Shown in pieces: positions 1-8,500 of a stretch of 16,020 bases of DNA. Position numbers and translations under genes: made by a program. The notes under the pieces were generated by a model. The model was given only the letters and a program-made list of their open reading frames with translations. It was not told the origin of the DNA and ran no database searches. Position 1 is the first letter of the stretch; every line of letters begins with the position of its first letter. The stretch comes from Actinomycetes bacterium (GTDB lineage Bacteria > Actinomycetota > Actinomycetes > Nanopelagicales > Nanopelagicaceae). The stretch is taken from assembly GCA_014190175.1 (NCBI GenBank), contig BJFZ01000030.1, positions 1-16,020 of the forward strand, given 5' to 3'.

Positions 1-2987
1 ATCCGGTCAGAGACATTAAAGCCAGCATTTTTGCGTTCCTCTTGAATGGCCCGAATAATCTCGCGAATGACACCTTCTTGATGCAACTCTGGCGTGATGG
101 TTAAATCAATGGCAACAGTTTCACCATCGTGAGAAGCCACCGCCCAGCCAGTATGTGGAGTTTCCGTAATAATTAGATCCTCTTCATTTACTTCGAAACT
201 GGAATCACCACTAATAATTTGTGGCTGACCGCTGCGCACTTTGCTAACAACATCAGCGGCATTCAGTTTTGATAAAGCAGTAGCAATCTCTTGCACATTT
301 GCACCATATTTAGTGCCAAGGGTTCGGAAATTGGCTTTAATTGAGTAATCAACAAGTTCGCCATCAGCGGTTGATAGATCTTCGATCCGATGGACATTTA
401 ACTCATCGGCAATCTCACTCTGTAATTCGTGACTTAATCTGGCAAAACCAGAGATGAGGGCCCGGCCAAGAGGTTGCCGAATCTTTACTCCGGACTCAGC
501 ACGTGCGGCTCTACCTAGTTCTACCAGTCTGCGCGTAGCAGCCACGGCATCACCTAGTGCTAGATCAACCGAACCTTGATTAAAGATCGGCCAATCAGCC
601 AAGTGAACTGAATCAACTAAATCTGGTTCGACAACTTTGATTACATCTTGCCAAACCTTTTCAGTGATAAAAGGAACCATCGGGGCCATGATTAAAGTGA
701 GAGATTTAATGCAATGGTGCAAAGTTTCCAAAGCTTGTGCATCGCCATCCCAAAATCTGCGACGAGAACGTCTGACATACCAATTTGATAATTCATCAAT
801 AAATGTTGCCAAGGCGCGACCTGCACTTTGTGAATCAAAATCAGTGAAAGAGCGATCACATTCTTCGATTGTGCGGTTTAGTTGTGAAATTATCCAACGA
901 TCAAGAGTATTTTTAGAATTCAATATACCTATTGGTTTGAAATCAGCGGCTTTTCCGTAAAGAGTTAGGAAGGAAACGGTATTCCAGTAAGTTAATAAAG
1001 TTTTACGGACTACATCAGAAATCGCATCATGACCGACGCGACGAGATGCCCAAGGTGATCCAGCAGCCAACATGTACCAACGCACGGCGTCAGCCCCATG
1101 TTTATCCATCAAAGGCATTGGCTCTAAAACGTTTCCAAGATGCTTGCTCATCTTGCGACCATCTTTATCTAAAATATGTCCGAGACAGAGCACAGTTTTG
1201 TATGAGGATTTATCAAAAACTAATGTTCCTATAGTCATCATTGTGTAGAACCAACCTCGAGTTTGGTCGATCGCTTCACAGATGAAATCAGCCGGATAAG
1301 TTTTTTCAAACGCCTCTATAGAACCAGGCTTGTGTGGGTACCCCAATTGCGCAAATGGCATGGCACCTGAGTCATACCAACAGTCGATTACCTCAGGTAC
1401 CCGCTTCATCTGGCCACCACATTGCTGACAATCAAAATAAATCTCATCAACAAAAGGACGGTGCGGATCTAATTGATCTAAATCATTACCTGTTCGCGCG
1501 CTTAACTCTTTTCGAGAGCCAATACATTCAAGATGGCCTTCATCGCATCTCCAAATTGGTAGTGGAGTGCCCCAATAGCGGTTTCTGGAGAGCGCCCAAT
1601 CAATATTATTTTCAAGCCAATCGCCGTATCTTCCGCTCTTGATGGTTTCTGGATGCCAATCAGTGTTTGTGTTTTCGCGCATCAGGGCTTCTTTGATCGC
1701 GGTAGTCCGGATGTACCAAGATGGTTGTGCGTAATACATCAATGGGGTGTGGCACCTCCAGCAATGTGGGTAAGAGTGTTGATACTGCAGATGCCTGTAG
1801 AGAACCCCAAGCTTTTTCAACTCTTTAACTAATACTTTGTCACTATCTTTGAAAAACATACCTCCAACAACTGGAACTTCACTTAGAAACTTTCCGTCTC
1901 CAGCAATTGGATTAACTACCGGCAAATTGTATTTCCGGCAAACGATCAAATCTTCGGCACCAAATGCGGGTGATTGATGGACTAAGCCAGTTCCATCTTC
2001 GGTTGTCACATAATCAGCCAGTACTACGAAATGAGCCTCTGGTATCTCAACAAAATCAAAGGGTCTTTTATATTTGGTATGTTCCAAATCTTTTCCAGAA
2101 ATCTCTTCAATGATTTGCAGATTTTCGCCCAGGATTTTAATTAAGGGCTCAGCCACTACATAGATTTCATTTTCTTCAGTTTTTGCAACTAGATATTTGA
2201 CTTCTGGATGCACAGCAATTGCAGTATTTGAAACTAGTGTCCACGGAGTTGTAGTCCAAACAAGTAAATTGGCAGCAATCTCTGCCAAGTGACCAGAGGT
2301 AATTGGAAAAGCAACAAACACAGAAGGGTCAGTTATATTTTCATAACCTTGTGCAAGTTCATGATCGGATAATCCGGTTCCGCAACGCGGACAGTACGGA
2401 GCCACACGGTGGTCTTGAACTAAAAGTTCTTTTTTCCAAATCTCACTGATCGACCACCAAACACTGTCTATATATTCAGGTGACATGGTCCAATAAGCTT
2501 TTTCAAAATCAACCCAGAAACCCATGCGTTCTGTCATCTCAACAAAAGCGCCAACATGACGTTGTACGGATGTGCGACATTTATCATTAAATTCAGCAAC
2601 ACCGAATTTTTCAATATCTGATTTACCGGTAAAACCTAATTCTTTTTCAACGGCAAGTTCAACCGGCAATCCATGACAATCCCATCCAGCAAAACGCGGA
2701 ACAAATGCACCTTTCATTGTGTGAAAGCGTGGAAAGAGATCCTTAAAAACGCGAGCCTCAATGTGATGAGTTCCAGGTAAACCATTTGCTGTTGGTGGAC
2801 CTTCATAGAAAGTCCATTCCCGAGCGCCAGGAATGTCGCGGGCGGCAGTGCTTTTCGCAAAAATTTCTCCACTACGCCAAAATTCGAGGATTTGATGTTC
2901 CATTGATGGTAAATCAATTTGGGCAGACAGGGCTGTGTAACTCGGGCGCGTCAGATTCCCTGAAGATTTACCTTTATCCGCGTTCAT
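1..2987 (-). CDS. ileS: Isoleucyl-tRNA synthetase, GxHH-motif type (3' end beyond window)
   Basis: Cytoplasmic class I synthetase that charges tRNA-Ile with isoleucine and edits mischarged valine. The frame is open from ATG at 2987 to the window edge, giving 995 codons; actinobacterial IleRS is about 1040 residues, so roughly the last 50 are missing. The ATP-binding signature, normally HxGH, reads G72-T73-H74-H75 after PPTANGLP. The second signature is KMSKH at 612-616. The CP1 editing domain starts near WTTTPWTL (about 244). CPRC (199-202) and CWRC (409-412) look like zinc-binding pairs. The visible 3' end lies in the tRNA-binding C-terminal region. The start is supported by GAGGAG four bases upstream and by the T-box leader directly before it. 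The overall pattern matches the eukaryote-like IleRS2 class. No frameshift was seen. Confidence 0.97.
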   Translation of the reverse strand, partial: MNADKGKSSGNLTRPSYTALSAQIDLPSMEHQILEFWRSGEIFAKSTAARDIPGAREWTFYEGPPTANGLPGTHHIEARVFKDLFPRFHTMKGAFVPRFAGWDCHGLPVELAVEKELGFTGKSDIEKFGVAEFNDKCRTSVQRHVGAFVEMTERMGFWVDFEKAYWTMSPEYIDSVWWSISEIWKKELLVQDHRVAPYCPRCGTGLSDHELAQGYENITDPSVFVAFPITSGHLAEIAANLLVWTTTPWTLVSNTAIAVHPEVKYLVAKTEENEIYVVAEPLIKILGENLQIIEEISGKDLEHTKYKRPFDFVEIPEAHFVVLADYVTTEDGTGLVHQSPAFGAEDLIVCRKYNLPVVNPIAGDGKFLSEVPVVGGMFFKDSDKVLVKELKKLGVLYRHLQYQHSYPHCWRCHTPLMYYAQPSWYIRTTAIKEALMRENTNTDWHPETIKSGRYGDWLENNIDWALSRNRYWGTPLPIWRCDEGHLECIGSRKELSARTGNDLDQLDPHRPFVDEIYFDCQQCGGQMKRVPEVIDCWYDSGAMPFAQLGYPHKPGSIEAFEKTYPADFICEAIDQTRGWFYTMMTIGTLVFDKSSYKTVLCLGHILDKDGRKMSKHLGNVLEPMPLMDKHGADAVRWYMLAAGSPWASRRVGHDAISDVVRKTLLTYWNTVSFLTLYGKAADFKPIGILNSKNTLDRWIISQLNRTIEECDRSFTDFDSQSAGRALATFIDELSNWYVRRSRRRFWDGDAQALETLHHCIKSLTLIMAPMVPFITEKVWQDVIKVVEPDLVDSVHLADWPIFNQGSVDLALGDAVAATRRLVELGRAARAESGVKIRQPLGRALISGFARLSHELQSEIADELNVHRIEDLSTADGELVDYSIKANFRTLGTKYGANVQEIATALSKLNAADVVSKVRSGQPQIISGDSSFEVNEEDLIITETPHTGWAVASHDGETVAIDLTITPELHQEGVIREIIRAIQEERKNAGFNVSDR

Positions 2988-2990
2988 CAA

Positions 2991-3200
2991 GCTCCTCGAT
3001 CCAAGATAGTTAAATCAGCTATCTGGAGGGACGCTCACTTACGCGATGCGCGGTACCACCCACCTTGTTCGCTAACCGCCTCAGGCAGGTTAGAAAACCA
3101 CTTAACTCAACCGGTTCTACCTCATCAACAATATTGCGAAGTAATCACGCAAAATCTTGATAAATCTTCCGAACGCTCCCAGGGTGATCGCCCTGATCAA
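2991..3200 (-). promoter_or_regulatory. T-box riboswitch (translational, ultrashort stem I) of ileS
   Basis: Leader RNA that senses uncharged tRNA-Ile. Reading the minus strand, a five-pair hairpin (3195-3180, CAGGG/CCCTG) presents the loop CGATCA, whose ATC at 3188-3186 is an isoleucine specifier codon. Conserved T-box blocks follow: AGCGTTCGGAAGA (3177-3165), GTAGAACCGG (3120-3111) and the T-box GGTGGTACCGCG (3060-3049), whose TGGT can pair with the ACCA end of tRNA-Ile. A long stem II can be drawn between, and a strong hairpin lies at 3093-3072. After the T-box, CCCTCC (3030-3025) can pair with GAGG of the ileS ribosome site, continuing through AGATAG/CTATCT. No U-tract follows, so control is inferred to be at translation initiation, as known for actinobacterial ileS T-boxes. 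Confidence 0.92.
2992..2997 (-). promoter_or_regulatory. Shine-Dalgarno site of ileS, sequestered by the T-box hairpin
   Basis: GAGGAG on the minus strand lies four bases before the ATG at 2987. Its GAGG part is complementary to CCTC within 3026-3029, so the sequestor helix would hide it when no uncharged tRNA is bound. It is the strongest ribosome site in the window. Confidence 0.85.
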
Positions 3201-3207
3201 TACGTTT

Positions 3208-3229
3208 GACGCTAGTGAGTTCCAGCGTC
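3208..3229. repeat. Six-base-pair inverted repeat upstream of the T-box
   Basis: GACGCT (3208-3213) and AGCGTC (3224-3229) form a perfect six-pair inverted repeat with a 10-base loop. It lies just upstream of T-box stem I on the minus strand. It could be a 5' hairpin of the leader RNA, or DNA-level symmetry in the divergent promoter region. I found no convincing -35/-10 pair that would fix the ileS transcription start. Confidence 0.4.
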
Positions 3230-3285
3230 GAGGGGGAGTCTAGCGAGTCGAAAGGCTAGTAATGGCTCATTTACCTCGACAGGAC

Positions 3286-3291
3286 TAACCT
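3286..3291 (+). promoter_or_regulatory. Candidate -10 element (TAACCT) for the DksA-like gene
   Basis: TAACCT fits the actinobacterial TANNNT -10 pattern and ends eight bases before the ATG at 3300. Transcription would then start within about two bases of the start codon, giving a leaderless or nearly leaderless mRNA. This agrees with the lack of a Shine-Dalgarno sequence there. No good -35 hexamer is visible. Confidence 0.35.
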
Positions 3292-3299
3292 GTGCCGCC

Positions 3300-4151
3300 A
3301 TGGGCACAAATAAGCAGAGTAAGCCAGCCAAAAAAGCTGTGAAGGGGAGCAAGCCAGCCAAAAAAGCTGTGAAGGGGAGCAAGCCAGCCAAATCAGGCAA
3401 GCCGGCTAAACCAACTAAAAAAGCCCCAGCCAAACCGGTAAAAAAAGTGGTAAAAAAAGCACCGGTTAAGAAAATTGCGGCTAAAAAAGCGGTCGCCAAA
3501 AAAGCACCTGGTAAGAAAATCGTACCTAAAAAAGTGGTCGCCAAAAAAGCTGTAGCGGTAAAAGCTCCAGGAAAGCCATTTCCTAAAAAAGATAATCCGG
3601 TTCCCACAGTTGTCGAACCACCTAAAAATTTGCCGAAAAATGCAGCAGCAACAGCGGCCGCTGATGGATTTCAAAGAAGATTAACTCTTCCGCCACCTGC
3701 AAAAATTGAGAAGCGAACATCTAAAGCTGGAACTTTGAAACCTTTGCGCGATATCCCTACTCCACTTGTTGCCGCAGCAACTGAAGCGCCTTGGAGTAAT
3801 TCCGAGTTGAAAGAGATGAAAGTTGAATTATCAAAAGAATTAATTCGTTTGCGTGCTGAACTTGTATTTGCTGAAGCCCAAGCGGAAGATTTATTACAAG
3901 ATTCGGGAGATGGCGCCGGAGATGACCAAGCAGATGCAGGTGCAAAAACTTTTGAACGTGAGCATGAAATATCACTTGTGTACAACGCAAGAGATATGGT
4001 GATGCAAACTGAGCACGCACTAGATCGAATAACTGCTGGTTCGTACGGAAAGTGTGAAGATTGTGGAAATGCAATTGGTAAAGCACGATTGCAAGTATTC
4101 CCTCGCGCCACACTTTGCATGATCTGCAAGCAAAAAGAGGAAAGACGTTAA
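3300..4151 (+). CDS. TraR/DksA-family zinc-finger protein with lysine-rich histone-like tail
   Basis: Probable nucleic-acid- or RNA-polymerase-associated regulator of 283 residues. Residues 5-97 are almost entirely Lys, Ala, Pro and Val in AKKA/VKKAP-type repeats, like histone H1 tails and the HupB tail of mycobacteria. Residues 98-162 are a Pro/Ala-rich linker. From about 165 a DksA-like coiled coil begins (SELKEMKVELSKELIRLRAE); its tip carries DQADAG (209-214), compared with DxxDxA in DksA. The zinc finger is C252-x2-C255-x17-C273-x2-C276. Actinobacterial homologues with basic tails commonly sit just upstream of lspA, as here. The ATG has no Shine-Dalgarno and may be leaderless. The C-terminal coding end overlaps the longest lspA frame. 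True DksA-like function with ppGpp is not established by sequence. The basic tail suggests DNA or RNA binding. Confidence 0.9.
   Translation: MGTNKQSKPAKKAVKGSKPAKKAVKGSKPAKSGKPAKPTKKAPAKPVKKVVKKAPVKKIAAKKAVAKKAPGKKIVPKKVVAKKAVAVKAPGKPFPKKDNPVPTVVEPPKNLPKNAAATAAADGFQRRLTLPPPAKIEKRTSKAGTLKPLRDIPTPLVAAATEAPWSNSELKEMKVELSKELIRLRAELVFAEAQAEDLLQDSGDGAGDDQADAGAKTFEREHEISLVYNARDMVMQTEHALDRITAGSYGKCEDCGNAIGKARLQVFPRATLCMICKQKEERR
3321..3392 (+). repeat. In-frame 30-bp tandem repeat, 2.4 perfect copies
   Basis: Bases 3321-3350 and 3351-3380 are identical, and the first 12 bases of a third copy follow (3381-3392). Each unit encodes KPAKKAVKGS, residues 8-17 and 18-27 of the DksA-like protein. Because 30 is a multiple of three, gain or loss of units would change tail length without breaking the frame. 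Perfect identity at synonymous positions suggests recent duplication. Confidence 0.95.
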
Positions 4152-4639
4152 TCAATACTAAGATAAAAATCGTTAGTGGAACTGCCCTATTTATTTTTAT
4201 CTTAGATTTAGCAACTAAGGTTTGGGCAACTAACGCACTTGAAGGAAAAAGTTCCCGATCGATTCTTGGAAATTTTCTACGTCTGGATTTTGCGCGTAAT
4301 TCGGGGGCTGCCTTTAGTTCATTTACTGGCCTGACAGCAGTTCTGACATTTCTTGCAATCGGCGCTTTGGTAGCAATTATTTGGTACATACCTAGAATTT
4401 CGCACCCACTCTGGGCGCTCGGCTTTGGCTCACTCACAGGTGGAATTTGCGGAAATTTGGCAGATCGATTATTTAGAGCACCAGGAGTTATGCAAGGGGA
4501 AGTTATTGATTGGATCAGATTACCTAATTGGCCGTTATTCAATGTGGCAGATTCATTTATAGTGACCTCAGTAGCTTTGATGATTTTCCTGTCATGGCGC
4601 GAAGTTCCAATTCGAACGGTCGTAGTTGAAGATGAGTGA
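4115..4639 (+). CDS. lspA: Lipoprotein signal peptidase (signal peptidase II)
   Basis: Integral membrane aspartyl protease that removes the signal peptide from diacylglyceryl-modified prolipoproteins. Counting from TTG 4115 (174 codons), four membrane segments can be placed near 19-38, 70-92, 96-112 and 140-160. The family signatures are present: ILDLATK (30-35), ARNSGAAFS (60-68), GGICGNLADR with catalytic D117, and FNVADS with catalytic D146. The start is uncertain. TTG 4115 lies 37 bases inside the upstream gene and has no ribosome site. A purine-rich AGAGGAAAG (4136-4144) points instead to a start near 4151, where the stop of the upstream gene reads TAATC, so the codon overlapping it is ATC rather than ATG. 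The N-terminal 12 residues are therefore doubtful. The 3' end overlaps the next gene by eight bases. Confidence 0.95.
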   Translation: MHDLQAKRGKTLINTKIKIVSGTALFIFILDLATKVWATNALEGKSSRSILGNFLRLDFARNSGAAFSSFTGLTAVLTFLAIGALVAIIWYIPRISHPLWALGFGSLTGGICGNLADRLFRAPGVMQGEVIDWIRLPNWPLFNVADSFIVTSVALMIFLSWREVPIRTVVVEDE

Positions 4640-5582
4640 GAGTGAAGTCAGAAGTATTAGCGCCCCAGAAGGCGTTGACGGAGAACGATTAGATAGCGCC
4701 CTTGCACGAATGTTGGGATTTTCGCGGACCGCTGTTGCAGAAATGGCGGAAAATGGCGCCATAAGTATTAATGGTCGCGAAGTAAATAAATCTCATCGAG
4801 TTAACGCCGGTGATTTAATTGAAGTTGTGATCAATACTGTTGTTCGAGCACCACTTGAAATTGTGGCTACCGATGTCGCAGAGCTTGAAATAATTTATGA
4901 GGACAGCGACCTACTTATTATCGATAAGCCGATTGGTGTTGCCGCGCACCCAAGTGTGGGATGGACTGGGCCGACTATTGTCGGAGTTCTCGCAAGCCGG
5001 GGTGTTGCACTTTCGACTTCAGGACTGGCTGAAAGACAGGGGATTGTGCACAGATTAGATGTTGGCACTACAGGTTTAATGGTTGTAGCAAAATCTGAGA
5101 ATGCTTATTCGACTCTTAAAGAACAATTTCGGGCTCGTGAAGTTTCAAAAATTTATCACGCAGTTGTACAAGGCCATCCAGATCCAACTCGGGGAACAAT
5201 TGATGCACCGATAAATCGCCACCCTCGCGAAGAGTTTAAATTTGCCGTTGTTGCCGATGGGAAACCCAGCATCACTCACTACGAAACTGTTGAGGCTTTT
5301 CCTGGAGCGACACTTGTTGAGATTGAATTGGAAACTGGTCGCACTCACCAAATTAGAGTTCACTTTGCGGCTTTGCGTCACCCATTGGTTGGAGATCTCA
5401 TGTACGGGGCCGATCCCACACTTGCGAGCAGGTTGGGATTGAGTAGGCAGTGGCTGCACGCGGTTCGATTGAATTTCACCCACCCGGCAAGCGGGGAATC
5501 AGTGACCTTTACCTCTAAATATCCGGCCGACTTGGAAGCAGCTCTTGGGCTTTTGCGGGTTGCCGGCATGCCAAAGCGATAA
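4632..5582 (+). CDS. rluD: RluA/RluD-family 23S rRNA pseudouridine synthase
   Basis: Converts specific uridines to pseudouridine in RNA. RluD of E. coli acts on helix 69 of 23S rRNA, and the actinobacterial lspA-linked homologue is usually assigned the same role, though the target here is inferred. The protein is 316 residues from ATG 4632. An S4 RNA-binding domain spans about 15-70 (ERLDSALARMLGFSR, then INGREVNKSHRVNAGD). The catalytic motif is HRLDVGTTG with nucleophile D143, and GRTHQIRVHFA (about 236) is the family's C-terminal signature. I chose ATG 4632 over TTG 4626; ATG overlaps the lspA stop by eight bases, suggesting coupled translation. No clear Shine-Dalgarno is present. The gene ends 11 bases before dnaE. 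Confidence 0.92.
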   Translation: MSESEVRSISAPEGVDGERLDSALARMLGFSRTAVAEMAENGAISINGREVNKSHRVNAGDLIEVVINTVVRAPLEIVATDVAELEIIYEDSDLLIIDKPIGVAAHPSVGWTGPTIVGVLASRGVALSTSGLAERQGIVHRLDVGTTGLMVVAKSENAYSTLKEQFRAREVSKIYHAVVQGHPDPTRGTIDAPINRHPREEFKFAVVADGKPSITHYETVEAFPGATLVEIELETGRTHQIRVHFAALRHPLVGDLMYGADPTLASRLGLSRQWLHAVRLNFTHPASGESVTFTSKYPADLEAALGLLRVAGMPKR

Positions 5583-5585
5583 TCT
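5580..5585 (+). promoter_or_regulatory. Candidate -10 element (TAATCT) for leaderless dnaE
   Basis: TAATCT matches TANNNT, contains the rluD stop codon, and ends eight bases before the dnaE GTG at 5594. That is the same spacing as the candidate before the DksA-like gene. dnaE has no Shine-Dalgarno, so a promoter at its start codon would explain expression. No good -35 is visible. Confidence 0.3.
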
Positions 5586-5593
5586 CAACCGTC

Positions 5594-8500
5594 GTGAGTA
5601 CTCCCGCATCTGAAACTAATCAGAGTGACCCATCAAAACAGTTTGTGCACTTACATGTTCATAGTGAGTACTCGATGCTTGACGGAGCTGCCCGAGTAAA
5701 AGAGTTAGTTAAAGAGGTATCCGTTTCTGGAGCACCGGCGATTGCAATTACTGATCATGGAAATTTATTTGGCGCCTATGAATTTTATAAAGAAGCACAA
5801 AATGCAGGAGTAAAACCAATAATTGGTATAGAGGCATACATCGCTCCTGGATCACGTCATGAACGCAAACGTGTTAAGTGGGCTGAAGGCGGCGAAGATG
5901 ATGTTTCTGGTGGTGGCGCTTATACCCATATGACAATTTTGGCCGAAAATAATGTGGGACTGCATAATTTATTTAGATTATCTTCATTGGCATCTCTTGA
6001 AGGGTATTACTACAAACCGCGGATGGACCGTGAATTACTTTCTCAATATTCAACGGGGCTAATTGCGACAACGGGTTGTCCTGGTGGCGAAATTCAAACG
6101 CGCTTACGAATGGGTGCATATGCCGAAGCCAAACGAGCTGCAGCTGATTACCAAGATATTTTCGGAAGAGAGAATTATTTCCTTGAGTTAATGGATCATG
6201 GAATTTCAATTGAAAATCGCGTTCGTGAAGATTTAATTAAATTATCAAAAGATTTGAAATTACCATTATTGGCGACTAACGATCTGCACTACACCTATGA
6301 AAAAGATAGCGTGGCACATGAAGCCCTGTTGTGCGTTCAATCAGGATCTACTTTGGCCGATCCAAAGAGATTTAAATTTGAAAACGGGGAGTTTTATTTA
6401 AAATCAGCGGCGCAGATGCGAGAATTGTTCAAAGAAATTCCGGAATCTTGCGATAACACCTTACTTATTGCCGAGCGTTGCGAAATCTCATTCCGCGAAG
6501 GTGAAAATCTCTTGCCACAATTCCCAGTCCCAAAAGGGGAGACGGAAGAGTCATGGCTTGCTAAAGAAGTGGCGCGTGGTTTACTGAAACGATTCCCAGA
6601 TGGTGTTCCAGAAGAACATCGAGCGCGGGCCGAGTTTGAAGTTTCTGTTATGTGCCAAATGGGATTCCCAGGGTATTTTTTAGTTGTTGCAGATTTAGTG
6701 CGACATGCACATGATCGGGGAATTCGAGTTGGTCCAGGACGTGGTTCGGCAGCCGGCTCTGTTGTCGCTTATGCACTTGAGATAACTGGCCTTGACCCAA
6801 TTAAGCATGGCTTACTTTTTGAGCGTTTCCTAAATCCAGAGCGGATTTCAATGCCTGATATTGATTTAGATTTTGATGAGCATCACCGCAGCGAAATGAT
6901 TAGGTATGCAACTGAGAAGTACGGTGAAGAACGAGTTGCTCAAATTATTACTTATGGAACTATTAAAGCAAAGCAATCCATTAAAGATGCGACAAGGGTA
7001 TTGGGTTATCCATATGCGATCGGTGAGCGAGTAACTAAAGCGCTTCCTCCAGCAGTAATGGGTAAAGAAATTTCTCTTAATGGAGTATTTAATCCAGATG
7101 ATGATAGATATGTAGAAGCCGGCGAAGTGCGGGCTTTGTACGATGCGGACCCAGATATAAAACGAGTCATAGATACCGCAAAAGGACTTGAAGGGTTAAA
7201 GCGGCAATGGGGAGTTCACGCCGCTGGAGTAATTTTAAGTAAAGAGCCTTTGCTTGATGTGATACCAATTCAAAGACGTGAAGCTGATGGATCTATCATC
7301 ACCCAATTTGATATGGGTGCCTGTGAAGCACTTGGCTTACTCAAAATGGATTTCTTAGGGTTAAGAAACTTAACTGTTCTAGATGACTGCCTTAGAAATA
7401 TTAAGTTGAATAAGGATGAAGTTTTCAGATTAGAAGATTTAACTCTAGATAATAAAAAAACTTTTGAAATGTTAGCTCGTGGTGAAACCCTTGGAGTATT
7501 TCAACTCGATGGTGGACCAATGAGATCTTTACTTCGCTCACTTGCTCCAGATTCATTTGAAGATATTTCTGCCGTTATTGCGTTGTATCGACCTGGACCA
7601 ATGGGTGCTAATGCCCACAATGATTATGCAGATCGAAAAAATAAACGAAAACCGGTATTGCCAATCCATCGTGAACTTGCCGAGCCCTTGCAAGAGATAT
7701 TAGGGGACACTTATGGATTGATCGTCTACCAAGAACAGGTAATGGCGATTGCGCAAAAACTAGCCGGATTCTCACTTGGCGGTGCGGATCTTCTTCGTAG
7801 AGCAATGGGAAAGAAGAAAAAGGAGATTCTCGATAAGGAGTACATCCCTTTCCAGGCCGGAATGCGCGAGCGCGGTTACTCAGACCAATCAATTGAAATG
7901 CTTTGGGAAATTTTGGTTCCATTCTCTGATTACGCATTTAACCGGGCGCACAGTGCCGGATATGGAATGGTCTCTTATTGGACTGGTTATTTGAAAGCTA
8001 ATTATCCAGCGGAGTACATGGCTGCATTGTTAACAAGTGTTGGTGATGACAAAGATAAGAGCGCCCTTTATTTGAATGAATCAAGGCGGATGGGAATTAA
8101 AGTTTTAGCACCAGATGTAAATGAATCTGATGCTGATTACACACCTCGTGGAGAAGATATCCGGTTTGGATTAGCAGCAGTAAGAAATGTGGGCGAAGGA
8201 GTGGTTGCCTCGATTGCAGCAACTCGGATAAAGAAAGGTAAGTTCACTTCATTTGATGATTTCTTAGCCAAAGTAGATGGAAATGTCTGTAACAAAAAAA
8301 CAATTGAATCTTTGATTAAAGCCGGAGGCTTTGATTCCCTTGGCCACACGAGACGTGGCTTAATGGCAATTTACTTAGAAGCATTAGATAGCGTGATTGA
8401 AGCAAAGCGCGCGGAAGCACTTGGTCAGTACGATTTATTTGATTCAACCACAGGTGATGAAGTTACTGGATTAGAATTGAAGTATCCGATCGAGGAATGG

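Noticed and set aside
637..1642. Several plus-strand frames of 60-110 codons
   Set aside because: All lie inside ileS, which is continuously open on the minus strand with conserved IleRS motifs throughout.
3001..3060. Terminator/antiterminator switch in the ileS leader
   Set aside because: After the T-box there is a sequestor helix covering the ribosome site but no U-tract, so a transcription-attenuating form is not supported.
3212..3607. Antisense open frame rich in Phe, Leu, Thr and Gly that looks like a membrane protein
   Set aside because: It is the reverse complement of the lysine-rich tail: AAA/GCC-type codons read backwards give Phe/Gly/Leu. It also runs into the T-box leader region.
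3757..4542. Long antisense open frame of 261 codons on the minus strand
   Set aside because: It lies wholly opposite the DksA-like gene and lspA, whose motifs are unmistakable; the translation has no recognisable domain and looks like a codon-bias shadow.
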